Source of the DNA: Rusavskia elegans
Taxonomy: Eukaryota; Ascomycota; Lecanoromycetes; Teloschistales; Teloschistaceae
NCBI GenBank assembly: GCA_011316305.1
Contig: SAUG01000153.1
Span: 1 to 64,000 of the forward strand
Length of the DNA: 64,000 bases
Reading direction: 5' to 3'
How positions within the stretch are numbered: the stretch's first letter is position 1; every line of letters begins with the position of its first letter. The notes under the pieces are model-generated. The model worked only from the letters and a program-made list of their open reading frames with translations. It made no database searches and was not told where the DNA came from. Positions 25,765-37,440 of the stretch are shown piece by piece. The position numbers and the translations under genes are program-made.

Positions 25765-25935
25765 TATTAGAATTTAATACGAATCTAATATAGATTTAGT
25801 ATTAAGTAGTATTCGCTAGTTAGTAGCTTAACGTACGTATAAAACTTTCGATTTCGTATTAATTATAATTAGTTCTTTAGTTTTTAGATTCTATTCAATC
25901 ATATTTCTAGAACTCGTTCTAGATCGATTTTGACA
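25765..25935 (+). repeat. 3' LTR of gypsy element 19619-25935
   Basis: 171 bp, same length as the 5' copy. It starts TATTAGAATTTAATACG (the RIP form of TGTCAG...) and ends GATTTTGACA. Most differences from the 5' LTR are transitions. Confidence 0.9.
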
Positions 25936-28900
25936 TTTTAGAGTTAACGTTTATTTTAAAACTATTTCTAAACTATTCGATATACGATATAAAGCTATTA
26001 TCTAAATATATTATTTTCTAGATCGATAAATTTAACGAATTTCTTATAACGCTGCTATAAAAGCGCTTTTATTAGTCTATTTACTAGAATTTTAGTTATA
26101 GAGATTTATATTATCTAAATTTTATCGACGGCGATTTTCTGGCGGAACTAGTAGTTATATATATCGATATAACGAAACTTTATTATAAATTGCGATTTTT
26201 CGTTTAATACTAGTATTTAAATTGTTTAAATATAATTATATTCGATCTATATTTAAAAAAAAACGAAATTATATTATTTTAAAAAATCGGTTTTATTATA
26301 TTATTTCCTTTATTATTTATATTATTATAAAAAATTTCGATTCGATTAAATTTATAGTAATCGTATATTCTTTTGAAACCTTCTAATTAATTATACTATT
26401 AAATAATTTAAAGTAATATTTATACGAACTTTATTATATATTAACATTATCGATATAAACGATATCGGAAAAAACGTGGAATCTTTTTCGTATATCCGCT
26501 ACGTTACTATTATAAACGATGAAATAGTATTTAATATAATCGAGGTATTATATAATTCGATTCGTATATTTTTAGTATATTAGTAATCGGTTTTTTAGAA
26601 ACTACGCTAGTTTATTTACTATATATAATACGTCTAGTCGCGTTTATATTACTACGAAATTAATTAATTCGATATACTACTAGTATACGAGGATTTATTT
26701 AGAGATTGTTTATTTATCGTATTTAGCTAAAACGTCGATATTTAATAGAAACGTTTAAAATAGTCGTTTATTTACAATAATATTATATTTAGCTATTAAT
26801 TTATTAATATAATTATTCTAGTATAATCGTATTTACTATAGCAAACGATTACGTTTAATTCGGATATCTAGAAACTATTCGATTTTACCGATATTTTTTA
26901 TTTCGTATTTCTTAAATAGCTATATTTAAAATTCGTCTACTTTTTCGCTATAGTAGCGATTATAGATTATATTAATACTATTAATAAAAAAAAATATTAT
27001 TATAAATTAATTCGTATATAGATATTCTACGCCAGCGATCTATTCGAAATCTATATCGTTAAATATATCTAAAAACTTATAGTATTATAGATTAGTCTAT
27101 TTTTTAAATCCGTATAGTATTTATAGTAGTAGAAATAATACGTTCGTTCGTTTATTCTATTTTTAAAATATTATAATATAGGTGAAACAACGTAGTTTAA
27201 CGTTTACGTATACGTTAACAGCGTTTTATTAGCGAGTTTAATAATTAAAAGCTACGGTAATCGCTATAATAGTTTAAAAAATACGGGATACGAGTATTAT
27301 TATATAAATATCGTCGTTAGTTTTCTAAAAACTATCTCTTATATATAATCTCGCTTTCTATTTAACTAAATATTTTATTTAGTCGAATTTATATTTAAAT
27401 ATCTACCGAGTTAAAATAGATTTAATATTCTATTTCTTTACGTATACGAGTAAAACTTCTCGCTAGATATTTTTCGTAGCTAGAATTTTGATTTCTTTTC
27501 GTATAGCTTATTTAAAGTCTATAATTAGTGAATATCTTATTGTTTAACTCTAGTAGTCTAGTTCTAGTTGTAGATTATCGCGATAGTATTTTAATTTATC
27601 TAGTAGTAGTAGATTTAATATCGTAATAAAGTTAGCCGAATTTATAGCGAGCGCCGCTTCTAATTAGCTATTATATTTTTATATTTTAAATATTTCGTTT
27701 AATTTTTTCGAATATTCGTCCAGATTATAAATACTAATTAATACAATTTAAACTAAATATACGGCTTCGTTTAGTATTTTGTCTATTTCGTTTATTTCGT
27801 ATTTATAGAACGTTTTTATTAGGATAAAAGCTATAAATACCGTATAATATACGCTAATAACCCTATTAGCAGTTCTTTCCAGGACGACGATATAGGTTCT
27901 TCGATATATTTTTATTTAGATAACGTTTTATTTGTTAATCCTTTCTTTATAAAAACCGCGAGATATTTTCTTTTTCTTTTTCTTTAATATAATAGGCTCT
28001 ATATCGTCTTTATTTTCTAGTTTATCTACGAAATTATTTTCGTTATTATCTTTGAATTTTCTACCCCCGAAATTATTACTATCCCCTAGTTCCGATTATT
28101 CTAGTATTAGTAGATAGGTTATTTTTTCTATCGCTTTCCTTTTTCCTTTATCTCGTTCCGCTTTTTATACTAGTAACGTAGGGCCTCTATTTATAGAACT
28201 TTCGTTTTTATTAATATTAGAATCTAGATGCTAGATAAAATAAAATCCATCTACGTACGGGATATCTATATTATAGAAAAAAGGTTTTTTAATAAATTAG
28301 ATAAAATATATTTTTTTAGATTATAGAATTTCTTTTTATTAAATATTATATTTTTTATTCGAATAACCTTTCGCTAGCTAGATAATTAGATAAAATAGAT
28401 ATTTATAGAATTATAGCCGACGAGTCAAAAGATGAATATTTTTAGTACTAGTTTATTTATATATAGAATATATTTATCTAGTAGATATACTTTATAGCCG
28501 TAATACTTTAGGTATACGAGATTCGGCACGAATTTATAGATTTTTTTAGACGGAAATATCTATCTAAACTATTTAATTAGTATTCGATTTATTAGATATT
28601 CTATCGCCGGATAGATAAAAAGAAATAAATATACTAGTAGGCCTACCTCGATAGCTATAGCTTTTACCTTCGTATTGAAAATTCTTTCTATTCGTTCTAA
28701 ATAGTCGTTTTAAACTAGTATATTAGGTACGGTTTCTTTTTCTATTATATCTAAATCGATAATAAAGTTATCGAATACTTTACCTCCAATTCTTTTATTA
28801 TCTAAATAGATAAAAACGACTTTATATTTCTATCGCGTCTAGATAAAAATAATAGCTTTACGAATAGTATCTATTGCTTTTAATTTATTTTTGTGTAGCT

Positions 28901-31009
28901 CTACTATATAGAAACTCGTTACTATATAAACAACGTGTAAAATCTATTAATCGCCGTTAAATCTAAAATTAATACTAATCAAATTATAGTTAATATAATA
29001 AAAAGATCCGTCTACTATTTTTTCAATATATAGTAATTTTGAAATAATATAAAACTTTTTAAGATAATATATAAATTTTATACTCGTTCGTTTTCGCTAC
29101 TTTATTTTTATTCGTAATTTCAACTCTTTTAACTATATTGGCGAGATATTAGACTAAATCGTTTCCAATATAAACTAGAATTTAATACTATTTAGATATA
29201 GTTTTTGATTTTATAGTAGCGAACGTTTTTTTTAATACTAGTTTTCGCGAAATAACGTTATTTTCGAGTAAGTAACATTTACGACGTTTTAGAATATAGA
29301 ATTTCGTAATTTCGTTAACGTATAAATACTCGTACTAAATGTCGAAATATAGGTTTTTATCGGCGAGTATACTATTACAATATAAAGTTCGTTATAAAAT
29401 TCGAAACGTAGTATATATTTATAAAAATAATTAATATTTTTCCTAATAATAAATTAAATTTAACGATAATTCTATCTATAGATTTGACCTATAATACTAT
29501 ATTACCCGCTACGATTTTATTCGTTTTAGAGTAATTTTTTTCCGTTATATAACAATATATTATCGTATTATTATATAAATAGATAAAGGATTTAGAATCG
29601 ATAATTTAGAAAAAACGTAGAAAATAATCGACGGCGAATATACTAGGTAAGTTAATAATACTATATATTTCTATTATTCTATTAACGTTAGATTTATTTT
29701 CCGACGTTTTTTTTCTCGTTTTATATTATTTATTCATTTTAATTACCGTATTAATCATCGTTTTATAAATCGGATAATTATTAAACTTTTTATTAATTTT
29801 TTTTAGACTTTTTTATTTAGTTTCCATCTAGGCGATTTCGTCGCCGGATTTAGATATAGATACTGGTTTTACTAGTAAAATTTAGATTTATTCTTTTTTT
29901 AATAAATATAAAATTTAAATTTTTTTAGATTTCTTTAAAAGAATGATTTCTTTTTTTTATCTTTATTTTTATTTAATTTTTTAGAATTTTCTTTTTTATT
30001 TACCACGAATACTAAGTTTTAAGGCGTTTTATAAACTTTTAATAACTTTATTTTTTGACGATAATCTTCTACTATATTATAAAGTACTTTATCGAATTTT
30101 TTAAAACGTTTAATTTTTTACTGGAAAATTGTTAATAGTATTAGTATAGTTTATTTAATTAATATAAAAAATTCGCGGTATATTCGACCGCGTTCGAGGA
30201 TTTCGCTAATATTTTCGTTTTTAGCGAGTTTATATATTTAAATAAATTCTTTAAGCTATATTTCGGGGTTTTATTAAATAGGCGATTTTATAATAAGTCG
30301 ATAATACGATCGTTTAAGCTCGTATTATCGTACGTAATTTAAGGAAATAAATCGTTTTTAAATATTCGAAATTTTTCCTACGGATAGTTTCCGCTATTCT
30401 AAATATAGCTAATATTTAGAAATAAAATAATATTATAGCTTAGTTTATTCATTTAACTAAACGACGTATATTATTCTTTCTATTAAGTATTTTACCATTT
30501 ATAGTTTATTTATTTTTATTTAAATCGTTAAAAAGTCAAACTAACCGTATTCGCTATTATATTATTAGGAATATTTAGCTAAATAGATATAGACGGTTAA
30601 AAAAAAATTTAGAACGTTATAGAAAAACTAGATTAATTAGATTCTATACGAGGAAATTTTCCGTTTAATTTTTTATATATAAAAGCTATATTTTCTAGTT
30701 TTTCGTAACGGTAAATCTAAATTCTTTTTAATTATACTAACAAACTATATATTTTTCCGATTAATAAAATAGAATAAATAAATAAATTTCTTTTTATATT
30801 TTTTTAAAGCTATTTTTCGAGATTAGTAAAAGCTTTAAAATTTATAATATCGCGAAAATATCCTTTAAATATCGTTTATAAAAAGTTCTAAATCGTAGAT
30901 ATACGTTTTACAAGTTTTAAATCTTTTAATAAATAATTGGTAGATAATATTACTCTATAGGTATTAATAATTTCGAGTTTATAACTATTAGAAAATCTAG
31001 TAGAAAATA
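25936..31009 (-). pseudogene. Ty1/copia gag-pol remnant (RT recognised)
   Basis: Minus-strand copia polyprotein. The RT region (about 26850-27550) reads EIKILATKN, then ILTR.IFKYKFD, KARLYIRD.FQKTNDDIY, then SINIIYNRYYSEKVDEF and FKKYEIKNIGKIE.FLDIRI, matching fungal copia RT block by block once RIP stops are ignored. The YVDD box appears as INSI; the second position is Ser, which RIP alone does not explain. Upstream (27950-28120) is an acidic/basic linker with a poly-Lys run (ILKKKKKKISRG). By position integrase should lie at about 28300-29800, Gag to about 30900, and copia RNase H left of 26600, but I did not identify their motifs individually. Confidence 0.8.
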
Positions 31010-31210
31010 GCTAATATATATTAATTATATACAATCTATAATATTTCGGGTTAATAGCTATTTATTTATAGAAATTTACTAAACTGCTAGAGCGCGGAAT
31101 AGAATTTTACCCGCCGCTATATATAATACGTTATAATATCGCTAAATTTATTTCTATAAACAAATGTTTGAATATTTATATATCAACAAAACTATATACT
31201 AAAATTTAGC
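31010..31210 (-). repeat. Right (5') LTR of the copia element
   Basis: At least 190 bp aligned with 19429-19618. It places the copia element at 19429-31210 with the gypsy element nested in its left LTR. The right boundary is uncertain. Confidence 0.6.
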
Positions 31211-31332
31211 GTAGGTAAAAGAAAACATACTATATTATTCTATTTTATAATAACTATATTATTAATATTTTCCAACGTATATAAAACGTTTTTATAGCGT
31301 TTACGAAATATAGATAAAACGAACGATATTAT

Positions 31333-32314
31333 CTTAGAGGCAAATAGCTGTTCCTGAACAGTCGATTGATGACTAATCAATGTCTGATTGGTTAGAATCT
31401 CGTCGTTCGCGAGAACTCCGCGAAGACGTTCCTTTGGTGGTTAGTTTAAACGAATTAAAAATTCACTCGCTGTATTACGTAATCAAGAGTTCTATATAAA
31501 CTTCAAGTTTAGTTAAAACTAGTCTTTTTTAGTAACTGAAAGTTAACTAGTAATTAATTAACTAGTAGATATCTCGTTAATAACGAATCAAATCATCAAC
31601 ATTTAATCAACATCTAGTTAACAGCGAGTTAACAGCGAGTTTTTCTATTGACTTTAATAGTAAAATAGAGCTAATAATAAGCGAACTGATAGATCACGTG
31701 ATTATCTAGCCTAATTCGTCGAATTTAGTACTTTAGGTACCCTATAGAAGGCGTAAAAATCGGATGAAAATTTCCAAAAAAGAGATTTTCACGGGATTCG
31801 AACTCTGAACTGCTTAGTAATCAGAATTTACTAGGTAGGATTCAAAGAGTCACGTGATATGGAATTAATCTATCTATCTAATCTATACTAGTACTGTCCA
31901 TAAATTAATTACGCGAAAGTCGATTATTTAAGTACGATTTTTTAAAAAGTTAATATTCGAATTTCTAATTAATTCTAACTTCTAGTTAATACTAATATCC
32001 AGTTAACTTTAATATTTAATTAATTTTAACTTCTAGTCAACTTTTGATTAACATCGACTATATTTCTAGTTAACTAGCTATTATAGTAAATAAACTATTA
32101 ATTTACTATTAAAAAAATATTTAAATAAATCTGGCTTTAGATATAACTGCTGGTTTTTATATAACTTCTAGTAATATTTAATTATCGATAGATTCTAAAT
32201 CGATTTAACGTTTCTAATAACTATATATTAACTTCTAGTAGATTACAGATTAATTTCGCGTTATAGATAATTTTTGATCGACATTTTGTTCAAGAATAGA
32301 TACTTGCCTCTAAG
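31333..32314. mobile_element. 982-bp terminal-inverted-repeat element (MITE-like)
   Basis: Ends match as inverted repeats over about 30 bp: CTTAGAGGCAAATAGCTGTT on the left and the complement CTTAGAGGCAAGTATCTATT on the right. The interior is rich in TTAACTAG/CTAGTTAA-type motifs repeated in both orientations (31540-31640 and 31970-32080). It keeps CA and TG, especially 31330-31870. No clear target duplication, no coding capacity seen. Superfamily undetermined; the TAGAGGCA end would be acceptable for hAT. Confidence 0.7.
31692..31858 (-). other. Segment with tRNA-like B box between CACGTGAT sites
   Basis: Inside the 982-bp element, bounded by ATCACGTGAT (about 31694-31703) and TCACGTGAT (about 31850-31858). 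On the minus strand it contains AGAGTTCGAATCCCGTG, which resembles a polymerase III B box/T arm, followed by a T run (CTCTTTTTT) that could end polymerase III transcription. No convincing A box or cloverleaf. It could be a small inserted tRNA-derived element or coincidence. Confidence 0.35.
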
Positions 32315-32549
32315 GTAATAAAAAGAAAGCGGAAAAGTTCTAGATATAGGCGAAAATTTCGTAGTTTTTAGAAATAAATAAATAGATAAAGTTTATATAT
32401 TCGAAATAACTAATATATTAATCCCGCGGTTTTAGTTTAAAATAGTCGTTAAAAAATAATTGTTATAGTACTAATAATTAAGCTTTTAAGTTTATTTAAA
32501 AATTAATATTTAAAAAAATACTTTGTTTTTAATTATAAATAAATAAAGA

Positions 32550-33160
32550 AAACTCTAGTATTACTCGATTTGATTTTTTTTGTTTTTTTAGAAAAAGAAT
32601 TAAATAGAGCTGAAATTTTCCCAGCTTATAGCGCAGTTAATTTTCGTCTAATTCTTTAAAAATAAACGTATTTTAAAGTTCTAAATCGTAGCTATAAAAC
32701 GAGCCTATTAGTACTAAAATTAGACAAAAACTAGATAGTATATATAGACTAGGGATTCGAGTTCTCGCTAGCGCTAAATTAGCGCACGGAAACTAAAATT
32801 TCCCTAGCTTATAGTATAGTTAGTTTTCGTCCGATTCTATTAAAAATAAGCGCGTTTTAAAGTTCTAGATCGTAGCTATAAAACGAGCCTATTAGTATTA
32901 AGATTAGACGAAAATTAGGTAGTATATATAGAGTAAGAATTCGAGTTCTCGATCGCGTAAAAATAGCTATAGAGAACAAGAATTTCGTAAAACTATAATT
33001 TAGTTACTTTTCGTCCGATTTTTTTAAAAATAGGTTTATTTTAAAGTCTAATCTAATTCAATAATTTATAAAAAATTTTTTATTTTATAATTAGATAGCG
33101 CTAGTATATTTAACTACGCGTTTTTCGCTAATTTTTTTTTTAATATAATTATTTCGTATA
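32550..33160. repeat. Left arm of a long inverted repeat (partner 43480-43915)
   Basis: Reads the same as the complement of 43480-43915 in long blocks: CTCTAGTATTACTCG at the outer end, AAATTAGACGAAAACTAGGTAG-type sequence in the middle, and AGCGCTAGTATATTT...TTTTTCGCTAA at the inner end. This arm carries an extra internal duplication of about 180 bp. The arms are 10-11 kb apart with several unrelated elements between them. Confidence 0.7.
32609..32960. repeat. Direct tandem duplication, period about 183 bp
   Basis: Two copies (about 32609-32777 and 32792-32960) share AGCTTATAG...TTTTCGTC, TCGTAGCTATAAAACGAGCC, TATTAGTA, GTATATATAGA and TTCGAGTTCTCG. The other arm at 43480-43915 has a single copy, so the duplication arose in this arm. 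The second unit is closer to the other arm. Confidence 0.75.
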
Positions 33161-33874
33161 TTAAACGTAATTTATAGCTAATAAATAATCGATTAATATA
33201 CGAAATATTTATATATAAATGGAATTATGACAATATAGAAACAGAATCGATTAAATCTATCTAGAATTAAAATTAATCGCTAAAAAGCTAAAAAAACTTA
33301 AAGGAAATTCCGTAATAATAAAGAAACGCTAAGCCCGCGTATCGTATACATAATATATTCGAACTATTTTTTATTTTCGAATTCGAAAATCCCGTAAATA
33401 ATATCTATATTAAATAGTAGATTAATAATTATTTTTCTTTCCGAGGAATTCATTTTCGAATTTAGTATTTAAATATATTTTTTAGTAAAATTAAGTCTAT
33501 ATCGCGGTTATATTAATAAAATCGATATTTAGAAATAGAAAAATAGTTATATTAGCCGCTAAGCTTTCGTTTATAATAATTTAGCTTTCTATCGCCTTTA
33601 TTATATTTCGCTATCGACGCGTTTTAAAAGTAATAGTATTTACTAATATCGATACTATATTTATATCTATTATTTTAAACTTCTATAATTTTTTTTACTT
33701 CTTTATATTATAGAAGTAAATTAGAATACGTTAATATAAAATATTAGATTAAAAAGTAATATAGCGTTTATATATTATTTTACCATCGTAGTAACCTTGC
33801 TAATATTATATAATAGTCGATACTCTATAGTTTTAACGAATCGGATAATAAATGTTTAAAAATTCTAGTAGATT
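33161..33874 (+). pseudogene. Unrecognised RIP-mutated coding remnant
   Basis: Part of it (about 33240-33420) is a direct copy of 43255-43455. In the other copy the plus-strand frame reads YLELKLIAKN and AKPAYRIRSVFELFSIFGLEN, which looks like real, partly coiled-coil protein with RIP stops. I do not recognise the family. The sequence is cut by the hAT-like MITE at 33875 and may resume at 34508. Confidence 0.4.
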
Positions 33875-34507
33875 TACTCGCCAAAAAGGTATAGATTAAT
33901 CTTACCCGAACCCGACCCAACTCGACGCTAGAGATAGGTTCGGGGTAGATTTAAAGAATTTAAACTCGATCTATAAATTTAGGGTTCGGGGCGGGTTTTT
34001 AGTAGGTTAACCTAACCCGTTTCGTAATCGTATAATTTTTTCGAAAACGAGCTACTATTAATTATATTAAGCTAGTATATAGTATATACTAGTTTTATTT
34101 TGATATTTATAGTACTTTAAATATATAATATATAGTAGAATATAGGCTAGCTACTTTAGGCAAATAACTAGAATTATTTCAAAAAAAGTTGAATCGATTT
34201 TTTAAAATTTTTGAAATTTTTTAGAAATAATACTAGTTAATGACTTATACTAGCTAGACTATATTGTATAAAATACTATATATTTATAATACCTTAAATA
34301 CTATAGAAAAAATATTAGTAATTAAAAGCTAGCTATTAGTTAGAAAATAGTACTATTAATAGTATATTATTTTAGTATTAGGTTAATTTTTACTAACCCG
34401 AATCCGAATTCGATCTAGAATAGATTTGATCTATACTAACCCGAACCCGATATAGGTCGGGTCGAAATATCTAAAATTCAACCCGACCTATATCATTCCG
34501 GCGAGTA
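33875..34507. mobile_element. 633-bp hAT-like MITE with ACCCGA subterminal repeats
   Basis: Terminal inverted repeats TACTCGCC(A/G)(A/G)AA...GGCGAGTA extend about 18 bp with RIP-type mismatches. The 8-bp target duplication is agtagatt (33867-33874) and aatagatt (34508-34515), differing by one G/A. Subterminal regions carry repeated ACCCGAACCCGA and its complement GGGTTCGGG on both sides (33905-34020 and 34395-34490). The AT-rich centre (about 34020-34390) has palindromic stretches. No coding capacity. Confidence 0.8.
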
Positions 34508-35610
34508 AATAGATTTCGGTTCGAAATCTTTTAAATAGTTTAACGCTAGTATCGCGGAATAGTTACGCGTTTATTTATCTTTATTTAATACTATAGTTTA
34601 GTCTATTCAAAAAAAATTTTAAGTATACTACTTTCCGATATCTTTATTACGCCTAGTCCGATTTAAATCCGCTTTTCGTAGGAATTTTCTATAGATAAAC
34701 TTTTATTTTAAATAAATTACTTTAGTAACGGTAAATCTAAAAATAAAGTATTTTTAAAACTAACGTTATTTTTATTAACTACGTTAACTTTACGTAGTTA
34801 TTATAAAAGTTCTAATTTTAATATTAAGAAAGTAGCGTTCCCGATATTATAAAATAATGATATTTCGTTTTTAATTACGCCGATTCTTTAAAAAACTACG
34901 CCCGAAATTAGTTTACGAATTCTCTCTAGCTTGCCGTTGCCTAATATTAGTAATAAAAAGTAAAATTCGAATTATAAACGCTATAAATATAATTCTAATA
35001 TTCTTTTAGCGATAATATTTTTTCTTTTTCTAAATAAAGTTCGAAAATCGTCTCGTTATCGTCGCTAGAGTAACCTTTGACTACCTTATTTCGGTATTAA
35101 ATAACTCTAGCTATATAATCTAAATAATTCTAAACGTCTAATATTTTTCGGCGAGATAGGTACGTAGTTCTAGAATAATAAAAACGTTGCGGATTTTAGT
35201 AGTTAAATCGCGTAAAATTTTAATATCGGTAACTATAATTTTAATAAATTTCCGGCGAAATGACGTTATCGTTCCCGCGTTAAATAATTATTAGGTAATC
35301 GTTTCGGACCCGTTCCGTCGAGGTAAAGAAATGGTTTCTAGATTTAGATTCTAAATCGGTATTTTAATCCCGAACTATTCGTCTCTATAAATAGAGTCGA
35401 TATAAATTTTTTTTATTTCTTTTAAAAATCGAACTAACGTATACGTAATAGTTTCGTTTTCCTATCGTTAATCGATTATAAAGCTTTATTCGGGTTTCTA
35501 ATCTATATTAATACGCCCGCTATATATATAGTTTTAATAATTTAGTCGTATTCCTTTATAATATCCGTTTTAAAAGCGCGACGATATAATTACGTTATTA
35601 GCGCTATATA
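34508..35610. other. RIP-mutated DNA without recognised product
   Basis: Plus-strand frames look like decayed protein in places, for example NRFGPVPSR and RNGF around 35300-35350, but I cannot place them in a family. CA/TG are depleted. It may continue the remnant of 33161-33874. Confidence 0.35.
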
Positions 35611-35616
35611 AAGGGA

Positions 35617-35651
35617 TATAACCCCTTGTAGGGCCCCTGTCCGGGGTTATA
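35617..35651. repeat. 9-bp perfect inverted repeat around a GC core
   Basis: TATAACCCC at 35617-35625 and GGGGTTATA at 35643-35651, with a 17-base loop containing GGGCCCC. It marks the left edge of the less mutated island, so it may be the end of an inserted element; no partner end was found. Confidence 0.55.
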
Positions 35652-35827
35652 ATTGAGTCATTATATATATGCGTTTTATTACCGTAGTTTTTATACGGCA
35701 ATAATAAATATTACTTATATAGTAAAGAATTTTCGTAGTTAAAAGTTAAGTAAAGTTTATAGCGCAGTTAATCGTTTTTATTCTATTATATCCTCTATTT
35801 AATTACTATTCCTCCCCTATAATTCCC

Positions 35828-36211
35828 TTATACTACTTCGAAATACGTACGATTATAAGCTACTAATATAGCTTCCAGGACTACCTGCCAGGCGGTAATA
35901 CTATCTTTTATCCTTATTACTTTATCCTCGTCTACGGTCGTACCCGAATCCAGACGGCCTACTAACCTATCTAGATACTCGACGACTGCCAGCTTAACGG
36001 CTAGCTTAGATTCCTGCTCGAATTCCAGCAGGATAAGGGCTCCTACTAGAAGTCTAATACGGTCGCTAAGGCTGTACGGCTCCGGCGGATTCGGAATACG
36101 AGGTTTAGCGTCGTATTTAGAACTACCGGATCCTGGGATTCGAAGTTCGTTATAGTAGGCGAACTGGCGAGGACTCGGTCGATATAATCGAGTAGCTCGA
36201 ATTCGGCGGTT
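35828..36211 (-). pseudogene. 128-codon open stretch in a low-RIP island, unknown
   Basis: A minus-strand frame open for 128 codons from a TAA at 36212-36214 to the TAA at 35828-35830, with no ATG. The C-terminal half looks like genuine protein: SDRIRLLVGALILLEFEQ, KLAVVEYLDRLVGRLDSG, TTVDEDKVIRIKDS, then TAWQVVLEAILVAYNRTYFE. A second frame upstream (EFELLDYIDRVLASSPTI and following) also looks protein-like, so a frameshift may separate two parts of one gene. I do not recognise the family. Local sequence keeps CA, TG and GC far better than its neighbours, so it is either a recent arrival or single-copy DNA spared by RIP. Whether it is a broken host gene or a mobile-element gene cannot be told. 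Confidence 0.4.
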
Positions 36212-36504
36212 TTAAACTCTATTTCTTTAAATTAGAAAGATATAATTGTAGTTATAGGTCCAGTATTGGTAGAGGTTCTATATATATCAGCCTGCAGCCT
36301 AGGCTATTGCGGAAGATACGTACGTCAGATATAATAGTAGGTACTGGTAAAAGAAGATAAAGAAGAAACGACTATAAGGTATATATATATACGAAAATTC
36401 TGCTATATTATATCTTAAATAAGCTATAGGAGTTTATACTACGAGCGTATTACGGAATAGATTAGAGTTAATTTTATACGATTCTTTGGTTTAAATTAAT
36501 TAGA

Positions 36505-36600
36505 CTGGGGTACTAGTTCTTATACCGTATATCCAACGCTAGCGTACTAATACTAAAGTGAATTACTTACGGAACCGACGGTTGACCGGGTACCAAAAAA
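36505..36600. repeat. Orphan hAT-like terminus TAGACTGGGG
   Basis: TAGACTGGGGTACTAG at about 36505 matches the first 9-10 bases of the two MITEs at 14328 and 16758. The next 90 bases keep CA and TG and include ACCGACGGTTGACCGGGTACC. No partner end was found within reach, so this may be one end of a truncated or larger relative, or chance. Confidence 0.4.
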
Positions 36601-37440
36601 ACAAATAAAACAATATAAAGAGATATAAATCGTATATTATAGTAAATTGATTTTTTTATTTAAATTCTACGTTGCTAATACGTATATATAGCTACTCGTT
36701 TATATTTACGATAATATTTCGACTATTAACATTTTTCGTTTTTAGATTATATTTTTACCGGAAAATAATAATAAGTAAAAAGTACTTTAATTAAAAGAAC
36801 TAGGTATACGATATTCCAACGTATAAATTATAATCTAGCGCCGTTCTATAATTTAGAAATGTATAAAAAACGTACGGCTTTCTATTAGTAATAAACTTAT
36901 AGTAAAAATCGTAAACGAGCTACGTTTTAAAAACGAAATTACTTTATATAACTATAACGCCTACCGCTATATAGTATAATCATCTATTCTACGCAAATAT
37001 TACGTATTTAGAATATTACTAATACGTTACTAGTTATATCTTCTAGTCGATAATTCTATTAAATAGCCTATTAATAAAAATTCTAACGATAAACTTAATT
37101 TAGAAAATAATACGTCGCTAGCGTCTAGGTAGATTCCCTAGATCCCCCGTAAAAAACGAAAAATCGAGATCGTTACTTGTTCGAAAATACCTAAAGAGAT
37201 TAAAAGTAAAGTTATAGTAAAAGTAAAGTCGGCGAAACGTAAACGTATTAAAAGTATTTCGATATTAAATTAGAAACTAGTCGGTAATAATAAGTCGGAG
37301 ATTTTTATAATACAAGAAAGAAAAAATAGAAAAAAAACGACTTTTAAATAAACGGCTCGCCGGTTATATATTCGCGATATATTTTCGATATTACTTTTAA
37401 TAAACTTTAGCGTTTCGGCGATTGATAACTTCGTTATTTT
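36601..37440. other. Unassigned; basic protein-like frame on plus strand
   Basis: Around 37150-37330 a plus-strand frame reads CSKIPKEIKSK, SAKRKR and RKNRKKTTFK, a lysine/arginine-rich segment that could be the tail of a decayed transposase. The 3' LTR of the gypsy element to the right should lie in or near here, but I could not match it to a partner. Confidence 0.35.

Larger units (their letters stand above)
19619..25935 (+). mobile_element. Complete RIP-mutated Ty3/gypsy element
   Basis: Two 171-bp LTRs (19619-19789 and 25765-25935) bound about 6 kb of gag-pol on the plus strand. The flanking 5-mers are tttaa (19614-19618) and tttta (25936-25940), a probable target duplication with one difference. 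It lies inside the left LTR of the copia element. A purine-rich tract (AGAAAAGTAA) precedes the 3' LTR. Confidence 0.9.

Noticed and set aside
32609..32960. Pair of LTRs flanking a mini-element
   Set aside because: The two units are directly adjacent with almost no internal region, and the partner arm has one copy; it is a tandem duplication.
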